From an uncultured Lachnospiraceae bacterium (GTDB lineage: Bacteria; Bacillota; Clostridia; Lachnospirales; Lachnospiraceae): 14,671 nt of DNA. The notes below the pieces were generated by a model. It was not told the origin of the DNA and did not search any database. It saw nothing but the letters and a program-made list of their open reading frames with translations. The stretch is from assembly GCA_902783445.1 (NCBI GenBank), contig CACZQX010000018.1, positions 1-14,671 of the forward strand, given 5' to 3'. The position numbers and the translations under genes were made by a program. Positions 1-7,585 of this stretch are shown in pieces; positions within the stretch are counted from its first letter, which is position 1, and each line of letters starts with the position of its first letter.

Positions 1-63
1 AAAAAGGTTTATCTTTAGTCTAAGGAAAACATCGGACATATTACCACAAAGAAAGGCAAGCAT

Positions 64-1470
64 ATGAAAGACTATTATTTGGCTGTAGATATCGGCGCAT
101 CCAGTGGCAGGCATATCATAGCGGAAGTAGATAACGGAATAATAAAAACAGAAGAAATATATCGCTTTGATAACCGTATGGATGTTGAAGGTGATGTAAA
201 AACCTGGGATTACAAGTATCTTTTCAGAGAAATATTAAACGGATTGAAAAAATGCAAAGAAAAAGCTTGCGAACCCAAAATGATGGCTATTGATACTTGG
301 GGCGTTGACTATGTGCTTTTGGACGAGGCGGACCAAGTAATCGGAAAAAGCTATGCTTACAGAGACTTACGCACAAAGGGCATGGATAAAAAGCTTTATG
401 AGACAATAAGCGAAAAAGACTTATATGCTCGCACGGGAATTCAAAAGCAGATATTCAACACAATATACCAGTTAATGGCAGATAAAGAAAAAGAGCCGGA
501 AAGACTAACAAAAGCAAAAAGATTTTTAATGGTGCCGGAATATCTTACATTTTTACTTACGGGTGAAAAGATAAACGAATATACAAATGCCACAACCACG
601 CAGCTTGTAAATCCACAAACTTTTGATTGGGATTACGAGCTTATGGAATTGATCGGAATACCGACTGAAATCTTTAAAAAACCGGCAGAGCCCGGAACCA
701 TTGTGGGAGGCTTTACAAAAACCGTAAAAGAAATAGTGGGATTTGACTGTCTTGTGGTTCTTCCGGCCAGTCATGACACGGCCTCGGCGGTTGTTGCGGT
801 TCCCAGCATGAGAGAGCATCCGCTTTATATCAGTTCGGGAACATGGTCTTTAATGGGCAGTGAAATAAAAAAAGCGACATTGTCGGACAAGGCAAGACTA
901 AACAATTTTACAAACGAAGGCGGATATGAGCACAGATTCAGATTCCTAAAAAATATAATGGGCCTTTGGATGATACAGCAGTTAAGGCACGACTACAATG
1001 ATGAATTCAGTTTTGCCGAGCTTTGTGAAATGGCGGAAGAAAACAAGGACTTCGAAACAAGAGTCGACGTAAACGACGAAAGCTTTTTAAGTCCCGCATC
1101 AATGGAAAAAGCATTGTTTGATTATTGTGAAAAGCATAATCTCAAAAAACCCGAAACCAAAGGACAAATGGCGGCAATGGTTTATCAAAGCCTGGCAAAG
1201 TGTTATGGAGAGACGGTAAAAGAAATCGAAGCCGTATCGGAAGTGTTAATCGGAGAAATCAATGTTGTGGGCGGCGGTTCAAAAGCAGAGTATTTAAATA
1301 AGCTGACCGCAAACTATACAAAGAAAAAAGTTGTGGCCGGACCGGGTGAAGCCACCGCAATAGGCAATATAGGAGTGCAAATGATAGCCGACAAGAAGTT
1401 TGAGGATATATACGAATTAAGAAAAGCTATCGCAAAATCCTTTGAAATAAAGGAATATTTACCGGAATAA
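64..1470 (+). CDS. rhaB: Rhamnulokinase
   Basis: This cytoplasmic FGGY-family sugar kinase uses ATP to phosphorylate L-rhamnulose to L-rhamnulose 1-phosphate, the middle step of rhamnose breakdown. The 468-residue length is normal for the family (E. coli RhaB is slightly longer). Visible motifs are the N-terminal phosphate loop DIGASSGR (9-16), DTWGVD (77-82), HDTASAV with the probable catalytic base Asp238, the nucleotide-site motif SSGTWSLMG (258-266), and in the second domain VVGGGSKAEYLNKL followed by GPGEATAIGN. The SSGTWSLMG and HDTASAV signatures point to rhamnulokinase rather than xylulokinase or fuculokinase. The ATG start has AGAAAGG about seven bases upstream. It is the first gene of a rhaBAD set, 21 bases before rhaA. 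The 63 bases upstream show no clear promoter, so the operon may begin further left. Function is assigned from family motifs and context. Confidence 0.95.
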   Translation: MKDYYLAVDIGASSGRHIIAEVDNGIIKTEEIYRFDNRMDVEGDVKTWDYKYLFREILNGLKKCKEKACEPKMMAIDTWGVDYVLLDEADQVIGKSYAYRDLRTKGMDKKLYETISEKDLYARTGIQKQIFNTIYQLMADKEKEPERLTKAKRFLMVPEYLTFLLTGEKINEYTNATTTQLVNPQTFDWDYELMELIGIPTEIFKKPAEPGTIVGGFTKTVKEIVGFDCLVVLPASHDTASAVVAVPSMREHPLYISSGTWSLMGSEIKKATLSDKARLNNFTNEGGYEHRFRFLKNIMGLWMIQQLRHDYNDEFSFAELCEMAEENKDFETRVDVNDESFLSPASMEKALFDYCEKHNLKKPETKGQMAAMVYQSLAKCYGETVKEIEAVSEVLIGEINVVGGGSKAEYLNKLTANYTKKKVVAGPGEATAIGNIGVQMIADKKFEDIYELRKAIAKSFEIKEYLPE

Positions 1471-1491
1471 AAAAGAAAGAAGAGGAATAAT

Positions 1492-2748
1492 ATGACTACA
1501 AAAGAAAGATATGATTCAGCCAAAGAACTCTATAAAGAAATCGGTGTGGATACCGATAAAGCAATCGAAAGCCTTAAAAACTATAAAATTTCCATGCATT
1601 GTTGGCAAGGTGATGATGTAATGGGCTTTGACAACGACGGCCCTTTAACAGGCGGCATCCAAACAACCGGTAATTATCCGGGACGAGCAAGAACACCGGA
1701 AGAACTAATGGCGGATATTGATAAGGTATTATCATTGGTAGCCGGAAAACACAAAATTAACCTTCATGCTTGCTATGCGATTTTTGAAGACGGTAATCGC
1801 GCGGACAGAGATGCCATCAAACCGGAACATTTCAAAAAATGGGTGGAATTTGCAAAAGAAAGGGGTCTTGGACTCGACTTTAATCCAACATTCTTTTCAC
1901 ATAAAATGGTAAAAGACAATCTCACTCTTTCATCACCTGACGAAGAAGTGCGCAAATTCTGGATAAGACACGGACAGGCTTGTATCAAGATTTCGGAATA
2001 TTTTGCCACAGAGCTTGGTCAGCCTTGCCTTATGAACATCTGGATTCCGGATGGTTACAAAGACATCCCTGCAGACAGAGTGGCACCGAGAAGAAGATTT
2101 AAAGAATCTCTTGATGAGATATTAAGCATAGATTACGATAAATCAAAGGTACTTGTTTGCCTCGAGTCAAAGGTATTCGGTATCGGCGTTGAAAGTTATA
2201 CGGTGGGATCCAGTGAATTTACAATCAACTATGCGGCATCAAAAGGAATCTTACCACTTATGGACAACGGCCATTATCATCCGACAGAAGTGGTTTCCGA
2301 TAAGATTTCATCTATGTTGTTATTTAACGACAAAATGGCTCTTCACGTTACAAGACCGGTTCGTTGGGATTCCGACCATGTAGTTTTGTTTGATGATGAA
2401 ACAAAGGAAATCGCAAAAGAAATCGTAAGAAATGACGCAATGGATAAAGTACTTGTGGGCCTTGACTATTTTGATGCAAGCATCAACAGAATTTCGGCTT
2501 GGACAGTGGGTATGAGAAACTTCCAAAAAGCAATGCTTTATGCACTTTTGTCACCAAACGAAAAACTTAAAAATTTGCAGGAAGAAGGAAAACTTACAGA
2601 ACTTATGATGCTTCAGGAAGAAGTAAAAACATATCCGTTGGGTGCGGTTTGGGATTATTTTTGTGAAACAAACGGCGTTCCGCAAAGAAGCGAATGGTAT
2701 AAAGAAGTAGAAAAATACGAAAAAGAAGTATTATCAAAAAGACAATAA
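1492..2748 (+). CDS. rhaA: L-rhamnose isomerase
   Basis: It interconverts L-rhamnose and L-rhamnulose in the cytoplasm, the first step of rhamnose catabolism, using divalent metal ions. The protein has 418 residues, the usual size. The family signatures SMHCWQGDDV (34-43), GNYPGRARTPEELMADI (60-76), FNPTFFSH, CLESKVFGIG and MDNGHYHPTE are all present. Remembered E. coli metal and catalytic residues map with a constant offset of nine: Glu225, Asp258, His261, His285, Asp293, Asp295 and Asp325. The active site therefore looks complete. The ATG follows an AAGAAGAGGAATAAT leader containing a good Shine-Dalgarno site. It lies between rhaB and rhaD with gaps of 21 and 16 bases, so co-translation from one message is likely. 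I see nothing abnormal in it. Confidence 0.97.
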   Translation: MTTKERYDSAKELYKEIGVDTDKAIESLKNYKISMHCWQGDDVMGFDNDGPLTGGIQTTGNYPGRARTPEELMADIDKVLSLVAGKHKINLHACYAIFEDGNRADRDAIKPEHFKKWVEFAKERGLGLDFNPTFFSHKMVKDNLTLSSPDEEVRKFWIRHGQACIKISEYFATELGQPCLMNIWIPDGYKDIPADRVAPRRRFKESLDEILSIDYDKSKVLVCLESKVFGIGVESYTVGSSEFTINYAASKGILPLMDNGHYHPTEVVSDKISSMLLFNDKMALHVTRPVRWDSDHVVLFDDETKEIAKEIVRNDAMDKVLVGLDYFDASINRISAWTVGMRNFQKAMLYALLSPNEKLKNLQEEGKLTELMMLQEEVKTYPLGAVWDYFCETNGVPQRSEWYKEVEKYEKEVLSKRQ

Positions 2749-2764
2749 AAGAAGAGGGATTGAA

Positions 2765-3586
2765 ATGGAAGTATTGGAAACAAAATTTGTAAAAGACTTT
2801 ATAAAAATGTGCAACGACGGCTGGGAACAGGGCTGGCACGAAAGAAACGGCGGTAATTTATCTTACAGAATAAAAGAAAGTGAAATCGCACAAATCAGCG
2901 GAAAACTTAACTTAGACTCAGAATGGAAAGACATCGGCACAAGCGTACCGGGCCTTAAGGGAGAATATTTCCTTGTTACCGGCAGCGGAAAATATTTCAG
3001 AAATGTTATTTTGGATCCGGAAGATTCCATCTGCATCGTAAGAGTTGATGACAAGGGTGAAAAATATCAGATTTGTTGGGGCCTTGTAAACGGCGGCAGA
3101 CCAACAAGCGAGCTTCCGAGCCATCTTATGAACCACGAAGTTAAAAAGCGTGTAACAAACGGCAAACACAGGGTAATATATCATGCACACTGTACAAATC
3201 TAATTGCTCTTACATTTGTTCTTCCTTTGGAAGATAAAGTCTTTACAAAAGAGCTTTGGGAGTCTGCAACCGAGTGTCCTGTTGTATTTCCGGACGGCGT
3301 CGGCGTCGTTGATTGGATGGTTCCGGGTGGAAGAGATATTGCGGTTGCCACAAGCAAACTTATGGAAAAATACGATGTGGCAATTTGGGCTCATCACGGA
3401 GTATTTGGATCGGGTGAAGACTTCGATCTTACCTTCGGCCTTGTGCACACGGTGGAAAAAGCAGCGGAAATCTTGGTAAAAGTTCGCTCAATGGCAAACT
3501 CCAAACTTCAAACCATAACATCCGATGACTTTAGAAAACTTGCAAAAGATTTTGGCGTAACTTTGCCGGAAGAATTTTTGCAATAA
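2765..3586 (+). CDS. rhaD: Rhamnulose-1-phosphate aldolase
   Basis: This class II, zinc-dependent aldolase splits L-rhamnulose 1-phosphate into DHAP and L-lactaldehyde. The length of 273 residues is essentially that of E. coli RhaD. The zinc ligands are His140 and His142 (HAHCTN) and His211 (WAHHGVFGSG); the catalytic glutamate is Glu116 in TSELPSH. These match the E. coli positions with an offset of one. GGNLSY near residue 29 and VTGSGKYF near residue 71 are the phosphate-binding segments. The start is ATG with GAAGAGGGA upstream. It closes the rhaBAD operon and a strong terminator follows about 45 bases after the stop. Related aldolases (the FucA/Ald2/DrdA group) cleave 5-deoxyribulose 1-phosphate. 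The RhaD-specific features here favour rhamnulose phosphate as the main substrate. Lactaldehyde would normally be reduced to 1,2-propanediol by genes outside this window. Confidence 0.95.
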   Translation: MEVLETKFVKDFIKMCNDGWEQGWHERNGGNLSYRIKESEIAQISGKLNLDSEWKDIGTSVPGLKGEYFLVTGSGKYFRNVILDPEDSICIVRVDDKGEKYQICWGLVNGGRPTSELPSHLMNHEVKKRVTNGKHRVIYHAHCTNLIALTFVLPLEDKVFTKELWESATECPVVFPDGVGVVDWMVPGGRDIAVATSKLMEKYDVAIWAHHGVFGSGEDFDLTFGLVHTVEKAAEILVKVRSMANSKLQTITSDDFRKLAKDFGVTLPEEFLQ

Positions 3587-3630
3587 GACAGAGAAAATAC
3601 TAAAAACTTGCGACTTTGACCTTATCATGG

Positions 3631-3676
3631 TAAACTAAATGTGGTGTAGTCTGCACCGCATTTGGTTTATTTTTTT
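3631..3676 (+). terminator. Rho-independent terminator of rhaBAD
   Basis: Two 16-base arms (3631-3646 and 3654-3669) pair along their full length, with two G-U wobbles and no mismatch. The loop has seven bases, and seven T residues follow directly (3670-3676). Position, orientation and T-tract are those of an intrinsic terminator. It sits 44 bases after the rhaD stop and separates the rhamnose operon from the Nudix/nucleoside genes. Confidence 0.9.
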
Positions 3677-3680
3677 AATC

Positions 3681-3716
3681 CCGAAATGAACAAATAGGCG
3701 AATTTCGGAGATTTTT
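3681..3716 (+). terminator. Possible second weak hairpin with T-tract
   Basis: A 7-bp perfect stem, CCGAAAT (3681-3687) with ATTTCGG (3702-3708), encloses a 14-base loop and is followed three bases later by five T residues (3712-3716). It lies directly after the main terminator and 20 bases before the Nudix start. It could be a backup terminator or a leader structure for the downstream transcript. The large loop makes it weak, and chance pairing is possible. Confidence 0.3.
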
Positions 3717-3736
3717 GATGCAAAAGAGAGACAGTA

Positions 3737-4297
3737 ATGAAATTCAAAGCAATAAAAAAAGTATTCGACGGTAAATACATCAACCGATATGATGTAGTTT
3801 ACGAAACAGAAGATAAAAAGGAAAAAGTTTACGAAATCATAAGCAGGGAAAAAAACCTTACAAGCCAAGAAGAGCTTAAAGGCGAAAAAGCGGATTCCAT
3901 CGTGCTTATATTAACAAATGAAGAAGGAGACAAGCTCCTTGTTAACAAAGAATTCAGACTTGCCACCGGCGAGTGGATATATAACTTTCCGGCGGGATTA
4001 ATCGACCCGGGAGAAAGTCCGGAAGAAGCCGCAAGACGAGAACTTAGAGAAGAGACCGGCTTGGAGATTTGCGCTATTGACGATGTTTTGGGAATAAGCT
4101 ACAGCGCAATAGGTTTCAGTAACGAAAAGAACTTAACTTTTGTGGGCAAGGCAAAAGGCAGCTTTCATAAAAGCAGTGATACAACGGAAGAAATCGAGCC
4201 TCTTTGGATATCAAAAGAAGAAATGAGGCAGCTTTTAAAAACAAAAAGATTTGCGGCAAGAACCCAGAGTTTTTGCTATCTTTGGTCAAAAGAATAA
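3737..4297 (+). CDS. Nudix hydrolase, ADP-ribose pyrophosphatase-like
   Basis: This 186-residue cytoplasmic Nudix protein probably hydrolyses a nucleoside diphosphate linked to another group, with ADP-ribose or a similar NAD-derived compound the most likely substrate. The full Nudix box runs from Gly87 to Leu109 (GX5EX7REUXEEXGU), including the metal-binding helix RELREETGL. It is preceded by NFPAG, a combination common in ADP-sugar pyrophosphatases. The N-terminal region (about 1-50) is a short beta-rich extension as in those enzymes. The start is ATG with GAGAG about six bases upstream. It begins after the rhaBAD terminator and is 31 bases before the purine nucleoside phosphorylase, so it is likely the first gene of the second transcription unit. 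I could not identify its promoter. The substrate cannot be read from the sequence. Confidence 0.88.
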   Translation: MKFKAIKKVFDGKYINRYDVVYETEDKKEKVYEIISREKNLTSQEELKGEKADSIVLILTNEEGDKLLVNKEFRLATGEWIYNFPAGLIDPGESPEEAARRELREETGLEICAIDDVLGISYSAIGFSNEKNLTFVGKAKGSFHKSSDTTEEIEPLWISKEEMRQLLKTKRFAARTQSFCYLWSKE

Positions 4298-4328
4298 AAG
4301 AAAATTACAATAGAAAAGAGAGAAAAAA

Positions 4329-5168
4329 GTGAGTAAACATTACGAAATATTAAAGCAGGCATATGATGCCATAAGAAGCAAAACGGACTTTGTTCCGGAT
4401 GTAGCTCTTATTTTGGGCTCGGGACTTGGCGGATTTGCGGATAAGATTAAAGTGGAAGCAACTATCGATTATTCCCTTATCCCAAACTTTCCAATCTCAA
4501 CAACACCGGGACATGCGGGAAGATACATTTTTGGTTATGTGGGAGATACAAAAGTTGTTGCAATGCAAGGAAGAGTCCACTACTACGAAGGTTATGACAT
4601 TCAAAAAGTAGTAATGCCAACCCGTCTTATGGGAATGATGGGAGCAAAAGCCCTTTTCCTTACCAATGCGGCGGGATGCGCCAATCCGGACTACAATGCG
4701 GGAGATTTTATGCTTATAAAAGATCACAATCTTTTGTTTTACCCGAATCCGCTTCGCGGAGAAAACATCGAAGAGTTGGGCGAGCGTTTCCCGGATATGA
4801 GTGAGGTTTATACAAAAGATCTTAGAAATATTATAAAAGATGTTGCCAAAAGAAACGATATTGCCCTTAAAGAAGGAATTTACGTACAGCTTCCGGGACC
4901 GAGTTTCGAAACTCCGGCAGAGGTTGCAATGCTTGGAAAATTGGGAATGGATGCAGTGGGAATGTCAACTGCATGCGAGGCTGTGGCAGCAAGACATATG
5001 GGCCTTAAAGTATGCGGTATTTCCTGTATTACAAATAAAGGTGCGGGATTGCTTGACGTACCTCTTACCTTTGACGAGGTTAAGGAAACGGCAGATAGGG
5101 TTGCCCCTTTCTTTACAAAGCTTGTATGGGAAAGCATCGAAGAAATCGGAAAATATTTAAATAAATGA
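4329..5168 (+). CDS. Purine nucleoside phosphorylase (trimeric PNP/MTAP family)
   Basis: The enzyme uses phosphate to cleave a purine nucleoside into free base and ribose 1-phosphate. It has 279 residues, as is usual for the trimeric type I family (PunA-like). Visible sites are the phosphate-binding LGSGLG (29-34), PGHAG (60-64), GRVHYYEG (81-88), LPGPSFETPAE with the purine-contacting Glu198, VGMST (210-214) and ITN with Asn236. Asn at this position marks 6-oxopurine specificity; MTA phosphorylases carry Asp. Unusually, the LTHEEV-type motif reads LTFDEV: Phe248 replaces the His that contacts the ribose 5'-hydroxyl in classical PNPs. This suggests 5'-deoxy or 5'-methylthio inosine as substrates, which is an inference. 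The start is GTG with AGAGAG upstream. It is followed after 18 bases by mtnA, which would use the sugar 1-phosphate product. Confidence 0.92.
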   Translation: MSKHYEILKQAYDAIRSKTDFVPDVALILGSGLGGFADKIKVEATIDYSLIPNFPISTTPGHAGRYIFGYVGDTKVVAMQGRVHYYEGYDIQKVVMPTRLMGMMGAKALFLTNAAGCANPDYNAGDFMLIKDHNLLFYPNPLRGENIEELGERFPDMSEVYTKDLRNIIKDVAKRNDIALKEGIYVQLPGPSFETPAEVAMLGKLGMDAVGMSTACEAVAARHMGLKVCGISCITNKGAGLLDVPLTFDEVKETADRVAPFFTKLVWESIEEIGKYLNK

Positions 5169-5186
5169 AGAGAAAAGAGAGAAATA

Positions 5187-6251
5187 ATGGATTTAACTAA
5201 AGTTACACATATCGACAATGTCAGATTATCAGACGACGAGAAAAAAGTGCGTATTATCGATCAGACATTACTTCCAAACAAAACAGAGTATTTGGAACTC
5301 GAAAAGTTGGAAGATTTATACGAAGCAATACTTAAACTGAGAGTCAGAGGAGCACCGGCAATCGGCATTTTTGCGGGCTATGCCATGTATGTGCTTTCAC
5401 TTCAAAGCAAATGTGAAAGCTTTGATGACTTTTATGCGGAGTTTACAAAAAACAAAGAATATCTTGATTCATCAAGACCGACTGCCGTAAACCTGGGTAC
5501 TATGCTTAAAAGAATGGACAGATGCGTACTTGCAAACAAAGATAAATCAAGAAAAGATTTGTTGGAGGCTTTGAAAGAAGAAGCAAAGGCAATTCACAAA
5601 GAAGACATGGAAATGTGTTATAAAATAAGTGAATACGGTTTAAGCTTGGTTGAAGACGGATTCGGAATCTTAACACATTGCAATGCGGGTCCTTTGGCCA
5701 CATCAAGATACGGAACGGGTCTGGGAACCATAATGCTTGGAACGGAAAGAGGTATGACATTCCACGCCTTTGTCGATGAAACAAGACCGCTTCTTCAGGG
5801 TGCCAGACTTACAAGTTATGAACTTGAAATGGCAGGTGTGGATACAACACTAATTTGCGATAACATGGCAAGCATAGTCATGAAACAGGGAAAAGTGCAG
5901 GCGTGCTTCGTAGGTTGCGACCGCGTTGCCGCAAACGGTGATGTTGCAAACAAAATCGGAACAAGCGGTGTTGCAATACTTGCAAAGCACTACGGCATCC
6001 CGTTCTATGTATTTTGTCCGTCATCAACAATCGACTTCGATTGTCCGTCCGGAGACAATATCGAAATAGAACTCAGAGATCCGGAAGAAATAATAGAAAT
6101 GTTCTATACGGAGCCAAAAGCTTTGCCACAGACAAAATGTTACAATCCTGCGTTTGACGTAACGGACAACGAACTTGTAACGGCAATTATTACGGAGAAG
6201 GGTATTTGCAGGGCGCCATACAACGAAAGTCTTGCAAAATTATTTAAATAG
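5187..6251 (+). CDS. mtnA: S-methyl-5-thioribose-1-phosphate isomerase (MtnA)
   Basis: MtnA converts 5-methylthioribose 1-phosphate to the corresponding ribulose 1-phosphate. Relatives also act on 5-deoxyribose 1-phosphate. The 354-residue protein has all main signatures: RIIDQTLLP (22-30), VRGAPAIG (53-60), RPTAVNL (97-103), LTHCNAG with the catalytic Cys165, DETRPLLQGARLT (198-209), the DR pair with catalytic Asp245, NGDVANKIGT (250-259) and a C-terminal NPAFDVT. The residue before the catalytic Asp is Cys244, where GADR is usual. These features separate it from eIF2B subunits and ribose-1,5-bisphosphate isomerase. It is an ATG start with AAGAGAGA upstream. No methylthioribose kinase and no other methionine-salvage genes (mtnB, C, D, W) are nearby. 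The substrate is therefore likely supplied by the adjacent phosphorylase rather than by a kinase. Confidence 0.93.
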   Translation: MDLTKVTHIDNVRLSDDEKKVRIIDQTLLPNKTEYLELEKLEDLYEAILKLRVRGAPAIGIFAGYAMYVLSLQSKCESFDDFYAEFTKNKEYLDSSRPTAVNLGTMLKRMDRCVLANKDKSRKDLLEALKEEAKAIHKEDMEMCYKISEYGLSLVEDGFGILTHCNAGPLATSRYGTGLGTIMLGTERGMTFHAFVDETRPLLQGARLTSYELEMAGVDTTLICDNMASIVMKQGKVQACFVGCDRVAANGDVANKIGTSGVAILAKHYGIPFYVFCPSSTIDFDCPSGDNIEIELRDPEEIIEMFYTEPKALPQTKCYNPAFDVTDNELVTAIITEKGICRAPYNESLAKLFK

Positions 6252-6262
6252 GGGGTAAACAA

Positions 6263-7564
6263 ATGATTAGATTTTACAATGGAAAAGTTTTAAATATCAG
6301 TGAAAAATTTGATGATAAAATCACGGTAAGCGAAGAGGAACTTTGGGTTGAGGACAGCAAAATAGCCTTTAAAGGCATTCCTTCAAGTAAAGATTTGGAA
6401 GGCAAAACATTTGAGCGCGAAATCGACCTGCAAGGCAATCTTTTAATGCCGGGCTTTAAGGATGCGCATACTCATACGGCCATGACATTCCTTCGTTCTT
6501 ATGCGGATGACCTTCCACTTCAGGAATGGCTTTATGACAAGGTTTTTCCACACGAAGCAAAATTGGATGCCGAGTCAATCGTTCCTTTTACAAAGCTTGG
6601 TATTATGGAATATTTAACAAGCGGTATTACGGCAAGCTTCGATATGTATTTTTATCTTGATGCTTATGTTCAGGCAAACATTGATTGCGGTTTCAGAACG
6701 GTTCTTTGCGGAGCCATGAACGATTTCGATAAAGATTATACACAGCTTGAGCGCGACTACGAGAAATTTAACGGCATGCATCCGCTTATTTCTCACAAAA
6801 TCGGTTTCCATGCAGAGTACACAACATGTATGGAAAGAATGGAATATGTGGCAAGTCTTGCCAAAAAGTACAAAGCGCCGGTATTTATGCACAATTCCGA
6901 GACAAAATCAGAGGTTGAGGGTTGTATTGAGCGCTACGGCAAAACTCCGATGAAACTTCTTTCAGACCTTGGTATGTTCGAATACGGCGGCGGCGGTTTC
7001 CACTGCGTTCACGTAAACGATGAAGATATGGATATCATGAAAGAAAAGAATGTTTGGGCAATTACAAATCCTTGCTCAAATGCAAAACTTGCCAGCGGAA
7101 TCGCGCCTATCGACAAGTTTATGAAAAAAGGCGTAGGCCTTGCAATAGGTACAGACGGTGCGGCAAGCAACAACGCCCTTGATATGTTCAGAGAAATGTA
7201 TCTTGTATCGGTATTGCAAAAACTTTCTCTTGAGGATGCGGCAGCAGTTGACGGTGCCGATGTTCTTAAGATGGCATGCGTCGGCGGCGCAAAAGCCATG
7301 GGCCTTGATGATTGTACAAACTTGGAGGTTGGCAAACAGGCAGATCTTATAGTTATCGATCTTCACAGACCGAATATGCAACCTATACTTAATATTCCTA
7401 AGAATATTGTTTACTCCGGATCAAAAGAAAATGTCAAATTAACAATGATTGCCGGAAAAGTTCTTTACGAGAACGGAGAATTCTTTATTGGGGAGGACCC
7501 TGAAAAAATCTATGCGCAAGCTCATGCTCACGCAAAGAATATATTCGCACAGGTAGAGTGCTAG
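6263..7564 (+). CDS. Amidohydrolase, MTA/SAH (5'-deoxyadenosine) deaminase type
   Basis: This cytoplasmic metal-dependent amidohydrolase probably deaminates the adenine ring of 5'-methylthioadenosine, S-adenosylhomocysteine or 5'-deoxyadenosine to the inosine form. The 433-residue length fits. Metal ligands are His69 and His71 (DAHTHTAM), His183 (GFHAEYTT) and Asp298 (GTDGAASNN). His210 (in MHNSET), His247 (HCVH) and Glu98 (VFPHEAKLD), the likely ribose-diol contact, are also present. ADDLPLQEWL and SNAKLASGIAP are typical of this family rather than guanine or cytosine deaminases. Compared from memory with the Thermotoga enzyme, two arginines that I associate with homocysteine binding are missing (Gly150 aligns with one), which argues for small 5' groups. 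The start is ATG after AGGGGGT, only 11 bases past mtnA. SsnA-like or other adenosine-derivative deaminases remain possible. Confidence 0.88.
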   Translation: MIRFYNGKVLNISEKFDDKITVSEEELWVEDSKIAFKGIPSSKDLEGKTFEREIDLQGNLLMPGFKDAHTHTAMTFLRSYADDLPLQEWLYDKVFPHEAKLDAESIVPFTKLGIMEYLTSGITASFDMYFYLDAYVQANIDCGFRTVLCGAMNDFDKDYTQLERDYEKFNGMHPLISHKIGFHAEYTTCMERMEYVASLAKKYKAPVFMHNSETKSEVEGCIERYGKTPMKLLSDLGMFEYGGGGFHCVHVNDEDMDIMKEKNVWAITNPCSNAKLASGIAPIDKFMKKGVGLAIGTDGAASNNALDMFREMYLVSVLQKLSLEDAAAVDGADVLKMACVGGAKAMGLDDCTNLEVGKQADLIVIDLHRPNMQPILNIPKNIVYSGSKENVKLTMIAGKVLYENGEFFIGEDPEKIYAQAHAHAKNIFAQVEC

Positions 7565-7585
7565 TTTGGGGAATGTAAGAAACTA

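Noticed and set aside
1..63. Promoter or operator for rhaBAD
   Set aside because: Only 63 bases are visible and no convincing -35/-10 pair or inverted repeat was found; upstream sequence is needed.
3616..3636. TTGACC with TAAACT as a promoter before the Nudix gene
   Set aside because: The spacing is only nine bases, and the second element is part of the terminator stem.
4880..5218. 112-residue minus-strand open frame across the PNP/mtnA junction
   Set aside because: It lies opposite well-supported PNP and mtnA coding sequence, and has no motifs or ribosome site of its own.
7009..7335. 108-residue minus-strand open frame inside the deaminase gene
   Set aside because: It is antisense to the metal-site region of the amidohydrolase with no independent evidence.
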